Shown in pieces: positions 1 to 14,530 of a stretch of 64,000 nucleotides of DNA; the stretch's first letter is position 1, and each line of letters opens with the position of its first letter. Under the pieces are notes generated by a model. That model was not told where the DNA came from. It was given only the letters and a program-made list of their open reading frames with translations, and searched no databases. The DNA comes from Labia minor. Lineage: Eukaryota > Arthropoda > Insecta > Dermaptera > Spongiphoridae. Location: assembly GCA_963082975.1 (NCBI GenBank), contig OY720347.1, positions 8,786,225 to 8,850,224 on the forward strand, read 5' to 3'. The position numbers and the translations under genes were made by a program.

Positions 1-3000
1 ATTTATTTTTAAAAATTTCATTTTTTAATTTTCCCGTAAAAATTATGAAAGGTCATCGTAGGATGACCCTAGGTTTTCGGCATAAAAAAATAATTATTCA
101 TCAGAAATATCAATAATATATTTTTTTAATATTTTTATGATGTAAAATGAAGAATTTATTATTTATTTTTAAAAATTTCATTTTTTAATTTTCCCGTAAA
201 AATTATGAAAGGTCATCTTAGGATGACCCTACGTTTTCGGCATAAAAAAATAATTATTCATCATAAATATCATTAATATATTTTTTTAATAATTTTATGA
301 TGTAAAATGAACGAATTTATTATTTATTTTTAAAAATTTCATTTTTTAATTTTCCCGTAAAAATTATGAAAGGTCATCGTAGGATGACCCTAGGTTTTCG
401 GCATAAAAAAATAATTATTCATCAGAAATATCAATAATATATTTTTTTAATATTTTTATAATGTAAAATGAACGAATTTATTATTTTTTTTAAAACATTT
501 AATTTTTTAATTTTACCGAAAATATTATGAAAGGTCATCTTAGGATGACCCTAGGTTTTCGGCATAAAAAAATAATTATTCATCAGAAATATCAATAATA
601 TATTTTTTTAATATTTTAATGATGTAAAGTGAACGAATTTATTATTTATTTTTAAAAATTTCATTTTTTAATTTTCCCCTAAAAATTATGAAAGGTCATC
701 GTAGGATGACCCTAGGTTTTAGGCATAAAAAAATAATTATTCATCAGAAATATCAATAATATATTTTTTTAATATTTTAATGATGTAAAGTGAACGAATT
801 TATTATTTATTTTTAAAAATTTCATTTTTTAATTTTCCCCTAAAAATTATGAAAGGTCATCGTAGGATGACCCTAGGTTTTAGGCATAAAAAAATAATTA
901 TTCATCAGAAATATCAATAATATATTTTTTTAATATTTTTATAATGTAAAATGAACGAATTTATTATTTTTTTTAAAACATTTCATTTTTTAATTTTACC
1001 GAAAATATTATGAAAGGTCATCTTAGGATGACCCTACGTTTTCGGCATAAAAAAATAATTATTTATCAGAAATATCAATAATATATTTTTTTAATAATTT
1101 TATGATGTAAAATGAACGAATTTATTATTTATTTTTAAAAATTTCATTTTTTAATTTTCCCGTAAAAATTATGAAAGGTCATCGTACGTACGATGACCCT
1201 AGGTTTTCGGCATAAACAAATAATTATTCATCAGAAATATCAATAATATATTTTTTTTAATATTTTATTAATGTAAAATGAACGAATTTATTATTTTTTT
1301 TAAAACATTTCATTTTTAAATTTTACCGAAAATATTATGAAAGGTCATCTTAGGATGACCCTACGTTTTCGGCATAAAAAAATAATTATTCATCAGAAAT
1401 ATCATTAATATATTTTTTTAATAATTTTATGATGTAAAATGAACGAATTTATTATTTATTTTTAAAAATTTCATTTTTTAATTTTCCCGTAAAAATTATG
1501 AAAGGTCATCGTAGGATGACCCTAGGTTTTCGGCATAAAAAAATAATTATTCATCAGAAATATCAATAATATATTTTTTTAATATTTTTATAATGTAAAA
1601 TGAACAAATTTATTATTTTTTTTAAAACATTTAATTTTTTAATTTTACCGAAAATATTATGAAAGGTCATCTTAGGATGACCCTAGGTTTTCGGCATAAA
1701 AAAATAATTATTCATCAGAAATATCAATAATATATTTTTTTAATAATTTTATGATGTAAAATGAACGAATTTATTATTTATTTTTAAAAATTTCATTTTT
1801 TAATTTTCCCCTAAAAATTATTAAAGGTCATCGTAGGATGACCCTAGGTTTTCGGCATAAAAAAATAATTATTCATCAGAAATATCAATAATATATTTTT
1901 TTAATATTTTTATGATGTAAAATGAAGAATTTATTATTTATTTTTAAAAATTTCATTTTTGAATTTTACCGTAAAAATTATGAAAGGTCATCTTAGGATG
2001 ACCCTACGTTTTCGGCATAAAAAAATAATTATTCATCAGAAATATCAATAATATATTTTTTTAATAATTTTATGATGTAAAATGAACGAATTTATTATTT
2101 TTTTTAAAACATTTCATTTTTTAATTTTACCGAAAATATTATGAAAGGTCATCTTAGGATGACCCTACGTTTTCGGCATAAAAAAATAATTATTCATCAG
2201 AAATATCATTAATATATTTTTTTAATAATTTTATGATGTAAAATGAACGAATTTATTATTTATTTTTAAAAATTTCATTTTTTAATTTTCCCGTAAAAAT
2301 TATGAAAGGTCATCGTAGGATGACCCTAGGTTTTCGGCATAAAAAAATAATTATTCATCAGAAATATCAATAATATATTTTTTTAATATTTTTATAATGT
2401 AAAATGAACGAATTTATTATTTTTTTTAAAACATTTAATTTTTTAATTTTACCGAAAATATTATGAAAGGTCATCTTAGGATGACCCTAGGTTTTCGGCA
2501 TAAAAAAATAATTATTCATCAGAAATATCAATAATATATTTTTTTAATAATTTTATGATGTAAAATGAACGAATTTATTATTTATTTTTAAAAATTTCAT
2601 TTTTTAATTTTCCCCTAAAAATTATTAAAGGTCATCGTAGGATGACCCTAGGTTTTAGGCATAATAAAATAATTATTCATCAGAAATATCAATAATATAT
2701 TTTTTTAATATTATTATGATGTAAAATGAACGAATTTATTATTTATTTTTAAAAATTTCATTTTTTAATAATCCTGTAAAAATTATGAAAGGTCATCGTA
2801 GGATGACACTAGGTTTTCGGCATAAAAAAATAATTATTCATCAGAAATATCAATAATATATTTTTTTAATATTTTTATAATGTAAAATGAACGAATTTAT
2901 TATTTTTTTTAAAACATTTAATTTTTTAATTTTCCCGTAAAAATTATGAAAGGTCATCGTAGGATGACCCTAGGTTTACGGCATAAAAAAATAATTATTC

Positions 3001-6000
3001 ATCAGAAATATCAATAATATCATTTTTTAATATTTTATAATGTAAAATGAACGAATTTATTATTTATTTTTAAAAATTTCATTTTTTAATTTTCCCGTAA
3101 AAATTATGAAAGGTCATCGTAGGATGACCCTAGGTTTTCGGCATAAAAAAATAATTATTCATCAGAAATATCAATAATATATTTTTTTAATATTTTTATG
3201 ATGTAAAATGAAGAATTTATTATTTATTTTTAAAAATTTCATTTTTTAATTTTACCGTAAAAATTATGAAAGGTCATCTTAGGATGACCCTACGTTTTCG
3301 GCATAAAAAAATAATTATTCATCATAAATATCATTAATATATTTTTTTAATAATTTTATGATGTAAAATGAACGAATTTATTATTTATTTTTAAAAATTT
3401 CATTTTTTAATTTTCCCGTAAAAATTATGAAAGGTCATCGTAGGATGACCCTAGGTTTTCGGCATAAAAAAATAATTATTCATCAGAAATATCAATAATA
3501 TATTTTTTTAATATTTTTATAATGTAAAATGAACGAATTTATTATTTTTTTTAAAACATTTAATTTTTTAATTTTACCGAAAATATTATGAAAGGTCATC
3601 TTAGGATGACCCTAGGTTTTCGGCATAAAAAAATAATTATTCATCAGAAATATCAATAATATATTTTTTTAATATTTTAATGATGTAAAGTGAACGAATT
3701 TATTATTTATTTTTAAAAATTTCATTTTTTAATTTTCCCCTAAAAATTATGAAAGGTCATCGTAGGATGACCCTAGGTTTTAGGCATAAAAAAATAATTA
3801 TTCATCAGAAATATCAATAATATATTTTTTTAATATTTTAATGATGTAAAGTGAACGAATTTATTATTTATTTTTAAAAATTTCATTTTTTAATTTTCCC
3901 GTAAAAATTATGAAAGGTCATCGTAGGATGACCCTAGGTTTACGGCATAAAAAAATAATTATTCATCAGAAATATCAATAATATATTTTTTTAATATTTT
4001 ATAATGTAAAATGAACGAATTTATTATTTATTTTTAAAAATTTCATTTTTTAATTTTCCCGTAAAAATTATGAAAGGTCATCGTAGGATGACCCTAGGTT
4101 TTCGGCATAAAAAAATAATTATTCATCAGAAATATCAATAATATATTTTTTTAATATTTTTATGATGTAAAATGAAGAATTTATTATTTATTTTTAAAAA
4201 TTTCATTTTTTAATTTTACCGTAAAAATTATGAAAGGTCATCTTAGGATGACCCTACGTTTTCGGCATAAAAAAATAATTATTCATCAGAAATATCAATA
4301 ATATATTTTTTTAATAATTTTATGATGTAAAATGAACGAATTTATTAATTTTTTTAAAACATTTAATTTTTTAATTTTACCGAAAATATTATGAAAGGTC
4401 ATCTTAGGATGACCCTAGGTTTTCGGCATAAAAAAATAATTATTCATCAGAAATATCAATAATATATTTTTTTAATAATTTTATGATGTAAAATGAACGA
4501 ATTTATTATTTATTTTTAAAAATTTCATTTTTTAATTTTCCCCTAAAAATTATTAAAGGTCATAGTAGGATGACCCTAGGTTTTAGGCATAATAAAATAA
4601 TTATTCATCAGAAATATCAATAATATATTTTTTTAATATTATTATGATGTAAAATGAACGAATTTATTATTTATTTTTAAAAATTTCATTTTTTAATAAT
4701 CCTGTAAAAATTATGAAAGGTCATCGTAGGATGACCCTAGGTTTTCGGCATAAAAAAATAATTTTTAGTAAGAAATATGAATAATATATTTTTTTAAATA
4801 TTTTTATGATGTAAAATGAACGAATTTATTATTTTTTTTAAAACATTTCATTTTTTAATTTTACCGAAAATATTATGAAAGGTCATCTTAGGATGACCCT
4901 AGGTTTTCAGCATAAAAAAATAATTATTCATCAGAAATATCAATAATATATTTTTTTAATAATTTTATGATGTAAAATGAACGAATTTATTATTTATTTT
5001 TAAAAATTTCATTTTTTAATTTTCCCGTAAAAATTATGAAAGGTCATCGTAGGATGACCCTAGGTTTTAGGCATAATAAAATAATTATTCATCAGAAATA
5101 TCAATAATATATTTTTTTAATATTTTTATAATGTAAAATGAACGAATTTATTATTTATTTTTAAAAATTTCATTTTTTAATTTTCCCGTAAAAATTATGA
5201 AAGGTCATCGTAGGATGACCCTAGGTTTACGGCATAAAAAAATAATTATTCATCAGAAATATCAATAATATATTTTTTTAATATTTTATAATGTAAAATG
5301 AACGAATTTATTATTTATTTTTAAAAATTTCATTTTTTAATTTTCCCGTAAAAATTATGAAAGGTCATCGTAGGATGACCCTAGGTTTTCGGCATAAAAA
5401 AATAATTATTCATCAGAAATATCAATAATATATTTTTTTAATATTTTTATGATGTAAAATGAAGAATTTATTATTTATTTTTAAAAATTTCATTTTTTAA
5501 TTTTACCGTAAAAATTATGAAAGGTCATCTTAGGATGACCCTACGTTTTCGGCATAAAAAAATAATTATTCATCAGAAATATCAATAATATATTTTTTTA
5601 ATAATTTTATGATGTAAAATGAACGAATTTATTAATTTTTTTAAAACATTTCATTTTTTAATTTTACCGAAAAAATTATGAAAGGTCATCTTAGGATGAC
5701 CCTACGTTTTCGGCATAAAAAAATAATTATTTATCAGAAATATCAATAATATATTTTTTTAATAATTTTATGATGTAAAATGAACGAATTTATTATTTAT
5801 TTTTAAAAATTTCATTTTTTAATTTTCCCCTAAAAATTATGAAAGGTCATCGTACGATGACCCTAGGTTTTCGGCATAAACAAATAATTATTCATCAGAA
5901 ATATCAATAATATATTTTTTTTAATATTTTAATAATGTAAAATGAACGAATTTATTATTTTTTTTAAAACATTTCATTTTTAAATTTTACCGAAAATATT

Positions 6001-9000
6001 ATGAAAGGTCATCTTAGGATGACCCTACGTTTTCGGCATAAAAAAATAATTATTCATCAGAAATATCATTAATATATTTTTTTAATAATTTTATGATGTA
6101 AAATGAACGAATTTATTATTTATTTTTAAAAATTTCATTTTTTAATTTTCCCGTAAAAATTATGAAAGGTCATCGTAGGATGACCCTAGGTTTTCGGCAT
6201 AAAAAAATAATTATTCATCAGAAATATCAATAATATATTTTTTTTAATATTTTTATTATGTAAAATGAACGAATTTATTATTTTTTTTAAAACATTTCAT
6301 TTTTTAATTTTACCGAAAATATTATGAAAGGTCATCTTAGGATGACCCTACGTTTTCGGCATAAAAAAATAATTATTCATCAGAAATATCAATAATATAT
6401 TTTTTTAATATTTTAATGATGTAAAATGAACGAATTTATTATTTATTTTTAAAAATTTCATTTTTTAATTTTCCACTAAAAATTATGAAAGGTCATCGTA
6501 GGATGACCCTAGGTTTTAGGCATAAAAAAATAATTATTCATCAGAAATATCAATAATATATTTTTTTAATATTTTTATAATGTAAAATGAACGAATTTAT
6601 TATTTATTTTTAAAAATTTCATTTTTTAATTTTCCCGTAAAAATTATGAAAGGTCATCGTAGGATGACCCTAGGTTTTCGGCATAAAAAAATAATTATTC
6701 ATCAGAAATATCAATAATATATTTTTTTAATATTTTTATGATGTAAAATGAAGAATTTATTATTTATTTTTAAAAATTTCATTTTTTAATTTTACCGTAA
6801 AAATTATGAAAGGTCATCTTAGGATGACCCTACGTTTTCGGCATAAAAAAATAATTATTCATCAGAAATATCAATAATATATTTTTTTAATAATTTTATG
6901 ATGTAAAATGAACGAATTTATTATTTTTTTTAAAACATTTCATTTTTTAATTTTACCGAAAATATTATGAAAGGTCATCTTAGGATGACCCTACGTTTTC
7001 GGCATAAAAAAATAATTATTTATCAGAAATATCAATAATATATTTTTTTAATAATTTTATGATGTAAAATGAACGAATTTATTATTTATTTTTAAAAATT
7101 TCATTTTTTAATTTTCCCGTAAAAATTATGAAAGGTCATCGTACGTACGATGACCCTAGGTTTTCGGCATAAACAAATAATTATTCATCAGAAATATCAA
7201 TAATATATTTTTTTTAATATTTTAATAATGTAAAATGAACGAATTTATTATTTTTTTTAAAACATTTCATTTTTAAATTTTACCGAAAATATTATGAAAG
7301 GTCATCTTAGGATGACCCAACGTTTTCGGCATAAAAAAATAATTATTCATCAGAAATATCATTAATATATTTTTTTAATAATTTTATGATGTAAAATGAA
7401 CGAATTTATTATTTATTTTTAAAAATTTCATTTTTTAATTTTCCCGTAAAAATTATGAAAGGTCATCGTAGGATGACCCTAGGTTTTCGGCATAAAAAAA
7501 TAATTATTCATCAGAAATATCAATAATATATTTTTTTAATATTTTTATAATGTAAAATGAACGAATTTATTATTTTTTTTAAAACATTTAATTTTTTAAT
7601 TTTACCGAAAATATTATGAAAGGTCATCTTAGGATGACCCTAGGTTTTCGGCATAAAAAAATAATTATTCATCAGAAATATCAATAATATATTTTTTTAA
7701 TAATTTTATGATGTAAAATGAACGAATTTATTATTTATTTTTAAAAATTTCATTTTTTAATTTTCCCCTAAAAATTATGAAAGGTCATCTTAGGATGACC
7801 CTAGGTTTTAGGCATAATAAAATAATTATTCATCAGAAATATCAATAATATATTTTTTTAATATTATTATGATGTAAAATGAACGAATTTATTATTTATT
7901 TTTAAAAATTTTATTTTTTAATAATCCTGTAAAAATTATGAAAGGTCATCGTAGGATGACCCTAGGTTTTCGGCATAAAAAAATAATTTTTAGTAAGAAA
8001 TATGAATAATATATTTTTTTAAATATTTTTATGATGTAAAATGAACGAATTTATTATTTTTTTTAAAACATTTCATTTTTTAATTTTACCGAAAATATTA
8101 TGAAAGGTCATCTTAGGATGACCCTAGGTTTTCAGCATAAAAAAATAATTATTCATCAGAAATATCAATAATATATTTTTTTAATAATTTTATGATGTAA
8201 AATGAACGAATTTATTATTTATTTTTAAAAATTTCATTTTTTAATTTTCCCGTAAAAATTATGAAAGGTCATCGTAGGATGACCCTAGGTTTTAGGCATA
8301 ATAAAATAATTATTCATCAGAAATATCAATAATATATTTTTTTAATATTTTTATAATGTAAAATGAACTAATTTATTATTTATTTTTAAAAATTTCATTT
8401 TTTAATTTTCCCGTAAAAATTATGAAAGGTCATCGTAGGATGACCCTAGGTTTACGGCATAAAAAGATAATTATTCATCAGAAATATCAATAATATATTT
8501 TTTTAATATTTTATAATGTAAAATGAACGAATTTATTATTTATTTTTAAAAATTTCATTTTTTAATTTTCCCGTAAAAATTATGAAAGGTCATCATAGGA
8601 TGACCCTAGGTTTTCGGCATAAAAAAATAATTATTCATCAGAAATATCAATAATATATTTTTTTAATATTTTTATGATGTAAAATGAAGAATTTATTATT
8701 TATTTTTAAAAATTTCATTTTTTAATTTTACCGTAAAAATTATGAAAGGTCATCTTAGGATGACCCTACGTTTTCGGCATAAAAAAATAATTATTCATCA
8801 GAAATATCAATAATATATTTTTTTAATAATTTTATGATGTAAAATGAACGAATTTATTAATTTTTTTAAAACATTTCATTTTTTAATTTTACCGAAAATA
8901 TTATGAAAGGTCATCTTAGGATGACCCTACGTTTTCGGCATAAAAAAATAATTATTTATCAGAAATATCAATAATATATTTTTTTAATAATTTTATGATG

Positions 9001-10009
9001 TAAAATGAACGAATTTATTATTTATTTTTAAAAATTTCATTTTTTAATTTTCCCGTAAAAATTATGAAAGGTCATCGTAGGATGACCCTAGGTTTTCGGC
9101 ATAAAAAAATAATTATTCATCAGAAATATCAATAATATATTTTTTTAATATTTTTATAATGTAAAATGAACGAATTTATTATTTTTTTTAAAACATTTAA
9201 TTTTTTAATTTTACCGAAAATATTATGAAAGGTCATCTGAGGATGACCCTAGGTTTTCGGCATAAAAAAATAATTATTCATCAGAAATATCAATAATATA
9301 TTTTTTTTAATATTTTTATTATGTAAAATGAACGAATTTATTATTTTTTTTAAAACATTTCATTTTTTAATTTTACCGAAAATATTATGAAAGGTCATCT
9401 TAGGATGACCCTACGTTTTCGGCATAAAAAAATAATTATTCATCAGAAATATCAATAATATATTTTTTTAATATTTTAATGATGTAAAATGAACGAATTT
9501 ATTATTTATTTTTAAAAATTTCATTTTTTAATTTTCCCCTAAAAATTATGAAAGGTCATCGTAGGATGACCCTAGGTTTTAGGCATAAAAAAATAATTAT
9601 TCATCAGAAATATCAATAATATATTTTTTTAATAATTTTATGATGTAAAATGAACGAATTTATTATTTATTTTTAAAAATTTCATTTTTTAATTTTCCCC
9701 TAAAAATTATTAAAGGTCATCGTAGGATGACCCTAGGTTTTAGGCATAATAAAATAATTATTCATCAGAAATATCAATAATATATTTTTTTAATATTATT
9801 ATGATGTAAAATGAACGAATTTATTATTTATTTTTAAAAATTTCATTTTTTAATAATCCTGTAAAAATTATGAAAGGTCATCGTAGGATGACCCTAGGTT
9901 TTCGGCATAAAAAAATAATTTTTAGTAAGAAATATGAATAATATATTTTTTTAAATATTTTTATGATGTAAAATGAACGAATTTATTATTTTTTTTAAAA
10001 CATTTCATT

Positions 10010-10050
10010 TTTTAATTTTACCGAAAATGACCCTAGGTTTTCAGCATAAA
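10010..10050. repeat. Satellite unit lacking the left dyad arm
   Basis: In this unit the sequence runs from CCGAAAAT straight to GACCCTAGG. Compared with the related unit near 4,860 it lacks about 23 bases, including the whole AAAGGTCATC arm. AT at both break ends could have been the microhomology used. It is a clear interior unit in the first 30 kb without the dyad. Confidence 0.8.
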
Positions 10051-10299
10051 AAAATAATTATTCATCAGAAATATCAATAATATATTTTTTTAATAATTTT
10101 ATGATGTAAAATGAACGAATTTATTATTTATTTTTAAAAATTTCATTTTTTAATTTTCCCGTAAAAATTATGAAAGGTCATCGTAGGATGACCCTAGGTT
10201 TTAGGCATAATAAAATAATTATTCATCAGAAATATCAATAATATATTTTTTTAATATTTTTATAATGTAAAATGAACGAATTTATTATTTATTTTTAAA

Positions 10300-13200
10300 A
10301 ATTTCATTTTTTAATTTTCCCGTAAAAATTATGAAAGGTCATCGTAGGATGACCCTAGGTTTACGGCATAAAAAAATAATTATTCATCAGAAATATCAAT
10401 AATATATTTTTTTAATATTTTATAATGTAAAATGAACGAATTTATTATTTATTTTTAAAAATTTCATTTTTTAATTTTCCCGTAAAAATTATGAAAGGTC
10501 ATCGTAGGATGACCCTAGGTTTTCGGCATAAAAAAATAATTATTCATCAGAAATATCAATAATATATTTTTTTAATATTTTTATGATGTAAAATGAAGAA
10601 TTTATTATTTATTTTTAAAAATTTCATTTTTTAATTTTACCGTAAAAATTATGAAAGGTCATCTTAGGATGACCCTACGTTTTCGGCATAAAAAAATAAT
10701 TATTCATCAGAAATATCAATAATATATTTTTTTAATAATTTTATGATGTAAAATGAACGAATTTATTAATTTTTTTAAAACATTTCATTTTTTAATTTTA
10801 CCGAAAATATTATGAAAGGTCATCTTAGGATGACCCTACGTTTTCGGCATAAAAAAATAATTATTTATCAGAAATATCAATAATATATTTTTTTAATAAT
10901 TTTATGGTGTAAAATGAACGAATTTATTATTTATTTTTAAAAATTTCATTTTTTAATTTTCCCCTAAAAATTATGAAAGGTCATCGTACGATGACCCTAG
11001 GTTTTCGGCATAAACAAATAATTATTCATCAGAAATATCAATAATATATTTTTTTTAATATTTTAATAATGTAAAATGAACGAATTTATTATTTTTTTTA
11101 AAACATTTCATTTTTAAATTTTACCGAAAATATTATGAAAGGTCATCTTAGGATGACCCTACGTTTTCGGCATAAAAAAATAATTATTCATCAGAAATAT
11201 CATTAATATATTTTTTTAATAATTTTATGATGTAAAATGAACGAATTTATTATTTATTTTTAAAAATTTCATTTTTTAATTTTCCCGTAAAAATTATGAA
11301 AGGTCATCGTAGGATGACCCTAGGTTTTCGGCATAAAAAAATAATTATTCATCAGAAATATCAATAATATATTTTTTTAATATTTTTATAATGTAAAATG
11401 AACGAATTTATTATTTTTTTTAAAACATTTAATTTTTTAATTTTACCGAAAATATTATGAAAGGTCATCTTAGGATGACCCTAGGTTTTCGGAATAAAAA
11501 AATAATTATTCATCAGAAATATCAATAATATATTTTTTTTAATATTTTTATTATGTAAAATGAACGAATTTATTATTTTTTTTAAAACATTTCATTTTTT
11601 AATTTTACCGAAAATATTATGAAAGGTCATCTTAGGATGACCCTACGTTTTCGGCATAAAAAAATAATTATTCATCAGAAATATCAATAATATATTTTTT
11701 TAATATTTTAATGATGTAAAATGAACGAATTTATTATTTATTTTTAAAAATTTCATTTTTTAATTTTCCACTAAAAATTATGAAAGGTCATCGTAGGATG
11801 ACCCTAGGTTTTAGGCATAAAAAAATAATTATTCATCAGAAATATCAATAATATATTTTTTTAATATTTTATAATGTAAAATGAACGAATTTATTATTTA
11901 TTTTTAAAAATTTCATTTTTTAATTTTCCCGTAAAAATTATGAAAGGTCATCGTAGGATGACCCTAGGTTTTCGGCATAAAAAAATAATTATTCATCAGA
12001 AATATCAATAATATATTTTTTTAATATTTTTATGATGTAAAATGAAGAATTTATTATTTATTTTTAAAAATTTCATTTTTTAATTTTACCGTAAAAATTA
12101 TGAAAGGTCATCTTAGGATGACCCTACGTTTTCGGCATAAAAAAATAATTATTCATCAGAAATATCAATAATATATTTTTTTAATAATTTTATGATGTAA
12201 AATGAACGAATTTATTAATTTTTTTAAAACATTTCATTTTTTAATTTTACCGAAAATATTATGAAAGGTCATCTTAGGATGACCCTACGTTTTCGGCATA
12301 AAAAAATAATTATTTATCAGAAATATCAATAATATATTTTTTTAATAATTTTATGGTGTAAAATGAACGAATTTATTATTTATTTTTAAAAATTTCATTT
12401 TTTAATTTTCCCCTAAAAATTATGAAAGGTCATCGTACGATGACCCTAGGTTTTCGGCATAAACAAATAATTATTCATCAGAAATATCAATAATATATTT
12501 TTTTTAATATTTTAATAATGTAAAATGAACGAATTTATTATTTTTTTTAAAACATTTCATTTTTTAATTTTACCGAAAATATTATGAAAGGTCATCTTAG
12601 GATGACCCTACGTTTTCGGCATAAAAAAATAATTATTCATCAGAAATATCATTAATATATTTTTTTAATAATTTTATGATGTAAAATGAACGAATTTATT
12701 ATTTATTTTTAAAAATTTCATTTTTTAATTTTCCCGTAAAAATTATGAAAGGTCATCGTAGGATGACCCTAGGTTTTCGGCATAAAAAAATAATTATTCA
12801 TCAGAAATATCAATAATATATTTTTTTAATATTTTTATAATGTAAAATGAACGAATTTATTATTTTTTTTAAAACATTTAATTTTTTAATTTTACCGAAA
12901 ATATTATGAAAGGTCATCTTAGGATGACCCTAGGTTTTCGGCATAAAAAAATAATTATTCATCAGAAATATCAATAATATATTTTTTTTAATATTTTTAT
13001 TATGTAAAATGAACGAATTTATTATTTTTTTTAAAACATTTCATTTTTTAATTTTACCGAAAATATTATGAAAGGTCATCTTAGGATGACCCTACGTTTT
13101 CGGCATAAAAAAATAATTATTCATCAGAAATATCAATAATATATTTTTTTAATATTTTAATGATGTAAAATGAACGAATTTATTATTTATTTTTAAAAAT

Positions 13201-14530
13201 TTCATTTTTTAATTTTCCACTAAAAATTATGAAAGGTCATCGTAGGATGACCCTAGGTTTTAGGCATAAAAAAATAATTATTCATCAGAAATATCAATAA
13301 TATATTTTTTTAATATTTTTATAATGTAAAATGAACGAATTTATTATTTATTTTTAAAAATTTCATTTTTTAATTTTCCCGTAAAAATTATGAAAGGTCA
13401 TCGTAGGATGACCCTAGGTTTTCGGCATAAAAAAATAATTATTCATCAGAAATATCAATAATATATTTTTTTAATATTTTTATGATGTAAAATGAAGAAT
13501 TTATTATTTATTTTTAAAAATTTCATTTTTTAATTTTACCGTAAAAATTATGAAAGGTCATCTTAGGATGACCCTACGTTTTCGGCATAAAAAAATAATT
13601 ATTCATCAGAAATATCAATAATATATTTTTTTAATAATTTTATGATGTAAAATGAACGAATTTATTATTTTTTTTAAAACATTTCATTTTTTAATTTTAC
13701 CGAAAATATTATGAAAGGTCATCTTAGGATGACCCTACGTTTTCGGCATAAAAAAATAATTATTTATCAGAAATATCAATAATATATTTTTTTAATAATT
13801 TTATGATGTAAAATGAACGAATTTATTATTTATTTTTAAAAATTTCATTTTTTAATTTTCCCGTAAAAATTATGAAAGGTCATCGTACGTACGATGACCC
13901 TAGGTTTTCGGCATAAACAAATAATTATTCATCAGAAATATCAATAATATATTTTTTTTAATATTTTAATAATGTAAAATGAACGAATTTATTATTTTTT
14001 TTAAAACATTTCATTTTTAAATTTTACCGAAAATATTATGAAAGGTCATCTTAGGATGACCCAACGTTTTCGGCATAAAAAAATAATTATTCATCAGAAA
14101 TATCATTAATATATTTTTTTAATAATTTTATGATGTAAAATGAACGAATTTATTATTTATTTTTAAAAATTTCATTTTTTAATTTTCCCGTAAAAATTAT
14201 GAAAGGTCATCGTAGGATGACCCTAGGTTTTCGGCATAAAAAAATAATTATTCATCAGAAATATCAATAATATATTTTTTTAATATTTTTATAATGTAAA
14301 ATGAACGAATTTATTATTTTTTTTAAAACATTTAATTTTTTAATTTTACCGAAAATATTATGAAAGGTCATCTTAGGATGACCCTAGGTTTTCGGCATAA
14401 AAAAATAATTATTCATCAGAAATATCAATAATATATTTTTTTAATAATTTTATGATGTAAAATGAACGAATTTATTATTTATTTTTAAAAATTTCATTTT
14501 TTAATTTTCCCCTAAAAATTATGAAATGTC
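10300..14530. repeat. Higher-order repeat block, copy 1 of the 13,870-bp shifted pair
   Basis: The order of rare unit variants here recurs at 24,170-28,400 with a shift of 13,870-13,871 bp. Matching markers are GGTTTACGGC (unit core 10,338 and 24,208), the short palindrome core (12,428 and 26,298), the GTACGTAC linker (13,885 and 27,756) and AAATGTCATC (14,525 and 28,395). The first 1.7 kb also recurs at 15,960-17,700 with a shift of 5,641-5,642 bp. The markers are single-base variants in a monotonous sequence, so their common order implies block duplication rather than chance. Confidence 0.85.
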
